Shown one piece after another: positions 14,419 to 18,767 of a stretch of 18,767 nt of DNA. How positions within the stretch are numbered: the stretch's first letter is position 1; every line of letters begins with the position of its first letter. Origin of the DNA: Alphaproteobacteria bacterium (GTDB lineage: Bacteria; Pseudomonadota; Alphaproteobacteria; UBA828); the NCBI GenBank assembly GCA_022826345.1, contig JAJDVB010000030.1, positions 1 to 18,767 of the forward strand, in the 5' to 3' direction. The translations under genes were made by a program, and so were the position numbers. The notes below the pieces were generated by a model. It had not been told where the DNA came from, ran no database searches, and was given only the letters and a program-made list of their open reading frames with translations.

Positions 14419-15243
14419 CTAGGCGTCGCCGCGCTCGCCCGAGAGGAACCGCTTGAGCCGTGGCGACTGCGGATCGTCGAGCACGGCTCGCGACGGGCCT
14501 TCCTCCTCGATCTGGCCTTCGTGCAGGAACACGGTGCGCGACGAGACCTCGCGGGCGAAGCCGACCTCGTGGGTGACGATCAGCATGGTCCGCCCTTCCT
14601 CGGCGAGATCGCGAATGACCTTCAGCACCTCGCCGACGAGCTCGGGGTCGAGCGCCGAAGTGGGCTCGTCGAAGAGCATGACGTCGGGCTCCATCGCGAG
14701 CGCGCGGGCAATCGCGGCGCGCTGCTCCTGCCCGCCCGAGAGGTGGGCGGGGAAGTAGTCGTGCTTGTCCGCGAGGCCGACCTTGTCGAGCAGCGCCCGC
14801 GCCCTGTCCACCGCCTCGCGCCGGGGCAGCCTGAGCACGTGGACCGGCGCCTCGATGATGTTCTGCAGCACGGTCAGGTGGGACCACAGGTTGAACTGCT
14901 GGAACACCATGCCGAGCCGGGCGCGGATGCGATCGACCTGGCGCCGGTCCGCCGGCAGCGCCCGGCCGCGCCGGTCGCGCTTCATGCGGATCAACTCGCC
15001 GCCGACATGGACCTCGCCTGAGTCGGGGACCTCCAGCAGGTTGATGCAGCGGAGCAGGGTGCTCTTGCCGGAGCCGCTGGCGCCCAGAATGGCGATGACA
15101 TCGTGCTCGTAGGCGGTGAGCGAGACACCCTTGAGCACCTCCAAATCGCCGAAGCTCTTGTAAAGGTCGTCGACGCGGAGCGCGGTGCCGGGCTCCGCCC
15201 GAGGCTCGTCCTGTGGGCTTGCGGCCTCCAGCGCCTGCGCCAC
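14419..15243 (-). CDS. Polar amino acid (HAAT) ABC transporter ATP-binding protein, HisP type
   Basis: This is the ATPase that powers the transporter encoded downstream. The 274-residue product has Walker A GASGSGKST (54-62), Q-loop FQQFNLWSH (about 114-122), signature LSGGQEQRAAIARA (168 onward), Walker B DVMLFDEP (187-194) and the switch His225 in VTHEVGFA. The FNLWSH, MEPDVMLFDEPTSALDPELV and FLHEGQIEEEG blocks are strongly HisP-like. The frame runs open far upstream through the antisense of the hydantoinase; the GTG at 15243, 20 nt after the hydantoinase stop, is the first suitable start and adds only a 20-residue acidic leader. Alternative later starts are not obvious. Confidence 0.93.
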   Translation of the reverse strand: MAQALEAASPQDEPRAEPGTALRVDDLYKSFGDLEVLKGVSLTAYEHDVIAILGASGSGKSTLLRCINLLEVPDSGEVHVGGELIRMKRDRRGRALPADRRQVDRIRARLGMVFQQFNLWSHLTVLQNIIEAPVHVLRLPRREAVDRARALLDKVGLADKHDYFPAHLSGGQEQRAAIARALAMEPDVMLFDEPTSALDPELVGEVLKVIRDLAEEGRTMLIVTHEVGFAREVSSRTVFLHEGQIEEEGPSRAVLDDPQSPRLKRFLSGERGDA

Positions 15244-15263
15244 CCGACCGGCCCCGCTCGCGG

Positions 15264-16628
15264 CTAAGAGGTGAACGTGCGGCGCTTGACCAGCTTGCCG
15301 CGTCCGGGTTCGGCGTTCACCTTGCCGTTCTCCACGATGATGTCGCCGCGCGAGATCGTCAGCGCCGGCCAGCCGGTGACCTCGGAGCCCTCGTGCAGCT
15401 CCCAGTCCTGCTTCGAGTGCATGTCGCGCTGGCGGATGGTGACGGGCTTCTCCGGATCGAAGACCATGACGTCGGCGTCGGAGCCGACCGCGATGGTGCC
15501 CTTCTGCGGATACATGCCCATGAGCTTGGCCGGCTTGGTGGCGCTCACGTCGACGAAGCGGTGGGGCGAGAGCCGGCCCTGGCGTACGCCCTCGGAATAG
15601 AGCATGGGGAGCACCGTCTCCAGGTTCGACATGCCGGGCAGCAGCTCGTCCACGGTCACGCTCGCCTTCTTCTGCTTCATGTTCCAGCCGACATGATCGG
15701 TGGCGACGGTCTGGAGCACGTTGCTGTCGAGCGCCTGCCACATCACCTCCATCTGGTCGGCCTCGCGCAGCGGCGGCCAGCCGACGTAGCGCTCGGGGTC
15801 CACTTCCTCGTTGAAGCGCTCGCGCGAGAGGTGGAGGTAGATCGGCCGGGTCTCGCCGTAGCAGGTCTGGCCGCGGCCGCGCGCGTCGTTCAGCGCATCC
15901 AGCCCTTCCTGACACGAAAGGTGGACGAGGTAGGCCGGAACGTCGGCCACGTGGGCCATCCAGAGCGCGCGTCGGGCGGCGAGCCCCTCCGAGATGCGCG
16001 GCCTGGAATCCGGGAAGGTGCGGACGTTGGAGTTGTTCTCCTCCTCGAGCTTCTGGGTCATGTAGGAGATGCAGCACTGGTCCTCGCAATGGATGTTGAC
16101 CATCGCGCCGAGCTTGCCGGCCTCCTCCATGCAGCGCAGGTACTCGGCCGCATACTTGTCGAACTCGGCGAAGCCGACCATGAAGATCTTGAAGCTGGTG
16201 TAGCCGTCGGCGACGCAGTCCCGCATCTGGCTGAGGGTGTGCTCGCCGGGCTGGAAGATGGTCGGGTGCAGGCCGTAGTCGATCACCGACTTCTCGCCGC
16301 GCTGGTTCCAGCGGACCAGGCAGTCCTGAAGCGACTGGCCGGGCTCCGGGAAGGCGTAGTCGCAGATCGTCGTGATGCCGCCGCAGGCGGCCGCCACCGT
16401 GGACGAGTGGAAGTCGTCGGCGGTCTCCTGCCCCATCAGCTCGAACTCGACGTGGGTGTGCACGTCGACGCCGCCGGGGAACAGGATCTTGCCGCTGCAA
16501 TCGACGGTGCGGCCGGCGGGCCCGAGGCCGTGGCCGATCTGCTTGATGACGCCGTCTTCGATGCCGATGTCAGCGTCGTAGCTTTCGTGGGCGGTCACGA
16601 TCTTGCCGTTCGTCAGAATCAGGTCCAT
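15264..16628 (-). CDS. Hydantoinase/dihydropyrimidinase, cyclic amidohydrolase
   Basis: The enzyme opens six- or five-membered cyclic ureides (dihydrouracil, hydantoins) to N-carbamoyl amino acids in the cytosol. The 454-residue protein keeps every binuclear metal ligand of the family: His57 and His59 (DVHTHVEF), carbamylated Lys147 (TSFKIFM), His180 (NIHCED), His236 (YLVHLSC) and Asp311 (VATDHVGWN). Length and the ending GRGKLVKRRTF are typical of D-hydantoinase/dihydropyrimidinases. Two ATGs exist (16640 and 16628); GGAGGGG lies 3 nt before the second and partly overlaps the first, so I chose 16628. No carbamoylase or beta-ureidopropionase is within the window. It is the first gene of the HAAT transporter operon, which suggests a link between ring opening and uptake. 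Confidence 0.94.
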   Translation of the reverse strand: MDLILTNGKIVTAHESYDADIGIEDGVIKQIGHGLGPAGRTVDCSGKILFPGGVDVHTHVEFELMGQETADDFHSSTVAAACGGITTICDYAFPEPGQSLQDCLVRWNQRGEKSVIDYGLHPTIFQPGEHTLSQMRDCVADGYTSFKIFMVGFAEFDKYAAEYLRCMEEAGKLGAMVNIHCEDQCCISYMTQKLEEENNSNVRTFPDSRPRISEGLAARRALWMAHVADVPAYLVHLSCQEGLDALNDARGRGQTCYGETRPIYLHLSRERFNEEVDPERYVGWPPLREADQMEVMWQALDSNVLQTVATDHVGWNMKQKKASVTVDELLPGMSNLETVLPMLYSEGVRQGRLSPHRFVDVSATKPAKLMGMYPQKGTIAVGSDADVMVFDPEKPVTIRQRDMHSKQDWELHEGSEVTGWPALTISRGDIIVENGKVNAEPGRGKLVKRRTFTS

Positions 16629-16671
16629 CGTCCCCTCCATTCCCTGTCGTGAAATTTATTCGTTGCCTCGA

Positions 16672-16701
16672 AGTATGGGCGCGTTCGTGCCGGAGGGTCC
16701 A
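16672..16701 (-). promoter_or_regulatory. Possible promoter and operator half-site for the hydantoinase operon
   Basis: On the minus strand TGGACC is followed after 18 nt by CATACT, a weak sigma70-type pair (four of six in each box), upstream of the ATG at 16628. The plus-strand sequence GTATGGGCGC at 16673-16682 overlaps the -10 box and is identical to 10 bases of the palindrome at 16862-16877. The same regulator could therefore touch both divergent promoters. Promoter assignment is tentative; the shared 10-mer is directly visible. Confidence 0.35.
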
Positions 16702-16851
16702 GCGTCTCGTTGGTCGCATTGCATTTCCTTCGGCACGGCGCGCCGTGGCATCGGGGTGCTCCTGTTCGTGGCTCTTGGCCAACCATAGGGAGTGTCCCTT
16801 TCACCCCTGACACATGATCGATCGCCTGGGCCGCGCCGGGACTGCCGCTGC

Positions 16852-16880
16852 TTGACGGTGGGTATGGGCGCCCATACGAT
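16852..16880 (+). promoter_or_regulatory. Sigma70-type promoter with a palindromic operator in the spacer
   Basis: TTGACG (16852-16857) and TACGAT (16875-16880) are separated by 17 nt, a good match to TTGACA/TATAAT (five and four of six). A perfect 16-bp palindrome, GTATGGGC-GCCCATAC at 16862-16877, fills the spacer and reaches into the -10 box. This arrangement is expected of a repressor that blocks RNA polymerase. Transcription from about 16887 would give a 240-nt leader before the amide-binding-protein gene. Confidence 0.6.
16862..16877. promoter_or_regulatory. Perfect 16-bp palindrome, candidate operator
   Basis: GTATGGGCGCCCATAC reads the same on both strands. Its position between the -35 and -10 boxes and the 10-base match to its half 180 bp away near the opposite promoter suggest binding by a dimeric transcription factor. 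No regulator gene is present in the window, so the protein is unknown. Confidence 0.6.
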
Positions 16881-16977
16881 ACTTGCGACGTGTCTAGGCG
16901 GCATGCCCTTGGGCACCTCGTTCGCTGCGTTGGGATCGAGGGTAAACTGGGCAAGCCTGTGCGGACCGCCAGGGAGA

Positions 16978-17025
16978 AAAAGGTGGGTGCAGTTCGTTCA
17001 GTTTTGTTTGCACATCCCACCTTTT
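16978..17025 (+). other. Large leader stem-loop with terminator-like A/T-flanked stem
   Basis: AAAAGGTGGG (16978-16987) pairs perfectly with CCCACCTTTT (17016-17025). A further GTGC/GCAC extension inside is separated from the outer stem by a 2-nt bulge, around a U-rich loop. In the predicted transcript it lies about 90 to 140 nt into the leader. Stem chemistry resembles a two-way terminator, but only four T residues follow. It may be an attenuator or an mRNA-stability element. Confidence 0.5.
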
Positions 17026-17114
17026 CGGCCGCATTGAAATTCGATCCGATGCCGGCCATCAACCACGCAAACGACAACCATAGATCGCTCTGTGAACGTG
17101 CACAGTTCAGGGCG

Positions 17115-17120
17115 AGGAGG
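17115..17120 (+). promoter_or_regulatory. Consensus Shine-Dalgarno of the urea/amide-binding protein
   Basis: AGGAGG ends 5 nt before the ATG at 17126. It is a full-strength site that fixes the start and predicts abundant translation. Confidence 0.75.
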
Positions 17121-17125
17121 GAGCT

Positions 17126-18400
17126 ATGAGACGTCGAGACTTCTTGAAGAAATCCGGTATCGCACTCGGTGCCGCCGGGCTGACCACGTTCCCGCACGTC
17201 TGGGTGAAGGACTATCAGTTTGCCTGGGCCGACGACGACGAGATCGAGGTCGGCGTTCTTTATTCGCTGACCGGTACGACGGCCATCGTCGAGAAGCAGT
17301 TGAGCAAAGTCACCGAGATGGCCATCGATCAGATCAATGCCAACGGTGGCGTGCTCGGCAAGAAGGTGGTGCCGATCATCGAGGACCCGGCCTCCGACCC
17401 GCGCACCTTCAACGAGAAGGCCAACAAGCTCGTGGTGCGGGACCGGGTGCCGTCGGTCTTCGGCTCCTACACCTCGGCGAGCCGCAAGGCAGCGCTGCCG
17501 GTGTTCGAGAAGCGCAAGAACCTGTACTGGTATCCCACGTTCTACGAAGGGTTCGAGTGCTCGAAGAACGTCATTTACACGGGCGCCGTTCCCAACCAGC
17601 AGCAGGAGAACTTCGTCCCCTGGATCACGAAGCAGGGCTACAACAAGTTCTTCATCGTCGGGTCGAATTACATCTACCCGCGTGAGATGGCCAAGGTCTG
17701 CAAGATCCTGGTGGAGAGAGAAGGCGGTTCCTGGGTGGCCGACGAGTACCTCGAGCTCGGTCATACCGAATGGGGCTCCATGGTCAACAAGATGAAGACC
17801 ATGTGGGAAGCCGGCGAGTGCGACTGCGTCTATTCCAACGTCGTCGGCGATTCGATCGTTGCCTTCCGCCGCGAGTTCATCAACCAGGGTCTGAGCTACG
17901 ACAAGTTCCCAATCTTTGCCACCGTGTGCTCGGAAATTGAGGTGCAGGCGATGGGGGCAGACTATGCCGCAGGCAGCGTCACGTCCTTCCCGTATTTCCA
18001 GTCGGTGAGCAACCCGGCGAACGAGAAGTTCGTGGAAGACGTGAAGAGCACGATGGGTGGCGATACCGTCACCTATCACGCCATGGAATGCGCTTATTTC
18101 CAGGTGTTCCTGTGGGCGCAGTCGGTGGAGAAGGCGGGCGAGGTCGATCCTCTCTCGGTTCGCGAAGCGTCCAAGGGACAAGAGGTCGATGCGCCGGAAG
18201 GGCGTGTGAGAATCGAGCCCGAAAACCTGCACTGCTGGCTGACGCCGCGTATCGGGGTGTGGGGCTCCGACGGTCAGGCCGAGATCGTCGACGAGTACGC
18301 GGAGCCACTGATGCCGCTTCCTTATTCGGCATACGGCGAAGCGCCCGACAATCTCTTCTGCACGCAGGCGGGCCTGGATTCCAGCAAGCTCAAGACCTAA
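17126..18400 (+). CDS. Urea/short-chain amide ABC transporter binding protein (UrtA/FmdD family), Tat-exported
   Basis: This 424-residue periplasmic type I binding protein belongs to the UrtA/FmdD/AmiC group, whose members bind urea or short-chain amides such as formamide. The leader RRRDFLKK plus a weakly hydrophobic stretch to about Ala35 (FAWA) is a twin-arginine signal, implying export in folded form. The body shows the family pattern: VGVLYSLTGTTAIVEK, VFGSYTSASRKAALPVFEK, TGAVPNQQQENFVPW, YIYPREMAKV, NVVGDSIVAFRREFI and DAPEGRVRIEPENLH. The extended ending with PLPYSAYGE resembles the FmdD-like amide binders more than compact UrtA, but sequence reading alone cannot decide the ligand. 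The ribosome site at 17115 fixes the start. A LivH/UrtB-type permease gene follows. Confidence 0.9.
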   Translation: MRRRDFLKKSGIALGAAGLTTFPHVWVKDYQFAWADDDEIEVGVLYSLTGTTAIVEKQLSKVTEMAIDQINANGGVLGKKVVPIIEDPASDPRTFNEKANKLVVRDRVPSVFGSYTSASRKAALPVFEKRKNLYWYPTFYEGFECSKNVIYTGAVPNQQQENFVPWITKQGYNKFFIVGSNYIYPREMAKVCKILVEREGGSWVADEYLELGHTEWGSMVNKMKTMWEAGECDCVYSNVVGDSIVAFRREFINQGLSYDKFPIFATVCSEIEVQAMGADYAAGSVTSFPYFQSVSNPANEKFVEDVKSTMGGDTVTYHAMECAYFQVFLWAQSVEKAGEVDPLSVREASKGQEVDAPEGRVRIEPENLHCWLTPRIGVWGSDGQAEIVDEYAEPLMPLPYSAYGEAPDNLFCTQAGLDSSKLKT

Positions 18401-18413
18401 CCGTTGACGGTGC

Positions 18414-18441
18414 GGGGGCTGGCGTCTCGACGCCGGCCCCC
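18414..18441 (+). terminator. Strong stem-loop after the amide-binding-protein gene
   Basis: A 12-bp stem with one G-U pair (18414-18425 with 18430-18441) closes on a tetraloop, 14 nt downstream of the stop codon and 48 nt before the permease start. No T-run follows. As in the HAAT operon of this window, it probably sets the binding protein above the permease in expression. Confidence 0.6.
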
Positions 18442-18488
18442 GTCAGCCTGGAGTCGCGCATCGTCGGAACCGGAACGGCTCACATAGT

Positions 18489-18767
18489 ATGGCCGACGTA
18501 ATTTTCATCGGACTGAGTCTTTCGTCCATTTTGCTGTTGGTCGCTCTCGGGCTCGCCATCACCTACGGCACCATGGGTGTCATCAACATGGCGCATGGCG
18601 AGCTCGTCATGATCGGCGCCTATGTAACCGTTCTCTGCCAGACCCATTTCGGACTTCATTTTCTCGCCTGCATTCCGGTTGCCTTCGTCGTCACCGGCGC
18701 ATTCGGCTACGCCATCGAGCGCTTCGTGGTGCGACGATTGTATGGCCGCCTGTTGGATACGCTGCTG
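18489..18767 (+). CDS. Branched-chain/urea-type ABC transporter permease (LivH/UrtB family), cut by window end
   Basis: The 93 codons present from the ATG at 18489 encode a hydrophobic protein with the LivH/UrtB opening: ILLLVALGLAITYGTMGVIN followed by MAHGELVMIGAYV, a family hallmark, then a second long hydrophobic segment and IERFVVRRLYGR. It forms the membrane channel for the binding protein encoded upstream; the second permease and the two ATPases are expected beyond the window. No clear Shine-Dalgarno is seen. Codon use is slightly less G+C-rich here than in the housekeeping genes. Confidence 0.92.
   Translation, partial: MADVIFIGLSLSSILLLVALGLAITYGTMGVINMAHGELVMIGAYVTVLCQTHFGLHFLACIPVAFVVTGAFGYAIERFVVRRLYGRLLDTLL

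Larger units (their letters stand above)
16629..17125. other. Divergent control region between the hydantoinase and urea/amide transporter operons
   Basis: This 497-nt gap is A/T-richer than the flanking genes and contains several signals listed separately: a promoter with palindromic operator (16852-16880), a matching 10-bp half-site near the hydantoinase start (16673-16682), a large stem-loop (16978-17025) and a strong ribosome site (17115-17120). I see no tRNA, no sigma54 -24/-12 pair and no riboswitch I can name. An ORF at 16890-17129 ends overlapping the next start, but its coding character is weak. Confidence 0.6.

Noticed and set aside
16700..17000. Guanidine riboswitch or sigma54 promoter in the divergent region
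   Set aside because: I searched by eye for the guanidine-class conserved blocks and for a GG-N10-GC -24/-12 pair and found neither with correct spacing.
16890..17129. 79-codon ORF in the leader whose TGA overlaps the ATG of the amide-binding protein
   Set aside because: The GTG start would lie only about 3 nt after the predicted transcription start and lacks a ribosome site; no family similarity and no coding-like bias. The ATGA overlap is curious, so conservation in relatives would be the test.

Overview
The window is G+C-rich, densely packed DNA from an alphaproteobacterium, probably of the Rhodospirillales/Rhizobiales kind. I infer this from the secB-fxsA-Tim44-mltA-Smr core neighbourhood, the domain style of its Tim44-like protein, and the heavy G/C third-position codon use. 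No RNA gene, CRISPR array or intact insertion sequence was found.

Region 1 (1-7430) is mainly housekeeping. secB and fxsA run leftward; a Tim44-like membrane-anchored protein and the lytic transglycosylase mltA run rightward from a shared intergenic region. Next comes a complete lutABC operon (iron-sulfur L-lactate oxidation), then a Smr-domain protein and a small DUF1232 membrane protein. The lut genes sit between mltA and the Smr gene, which are direct neighbours in many alphaproteobacteria, so the lut operon looks like an insertion that is now translationally coupled to its neighbour.

Region 2 (7431-12113) is accessory. Its centre is an N,N-dimethylformamidase-type amidohydrolase: a small subunit (7586-8014) and a 782-residue large subunit (8059-10407). 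A second small-subunit-like gene (10475-10861) follows and has not been paired with the large subunit elsewhere to my knowledge. Its last 36 bases are repeated 438 bp downstream, and a solitary hicB-like antitoxin gene lies between the two copies. A PhnD/SsuA-type binding-fold protein without a signal peptide ends the region.

Region 3 (12110-16628, leftward) is one operon: hydantoinase/dihydropyrimidinase, then the ATPase, binding protein and two permeases of a polar amino acid (HAAT) ABC transporter. The binding protein keeps the alpha-amino acid ligands of LAO/HisJ but has changed side-chain pocket residues.

Region 4 (16629-18767, rightward) has a 497-bp divergent control region, then a Tat-exported urea/short-chain amide binding protein (UrtA/FmdD family) and the start of its LivH/UrtB-type permease, cut by the window edge. 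The control region holds a good sigma70-type promoter with a perfect 16-bp palindrome in its spacer, a 10-base match to half of that palindrome beside the hydantoinase start, and a large stem-loop in the predicted leader.

Taken together, regions 2-4 look like an amide/ureide nitrogen-scavenging island: import of urea or small amides, hydrolysis of N-substituted formamide-like amides, ring opening of hydantoins or dihydropyrimidines, and uptake of an amino-acid-like ligand. The shared theme is inference; the individual family assignments are well supported.
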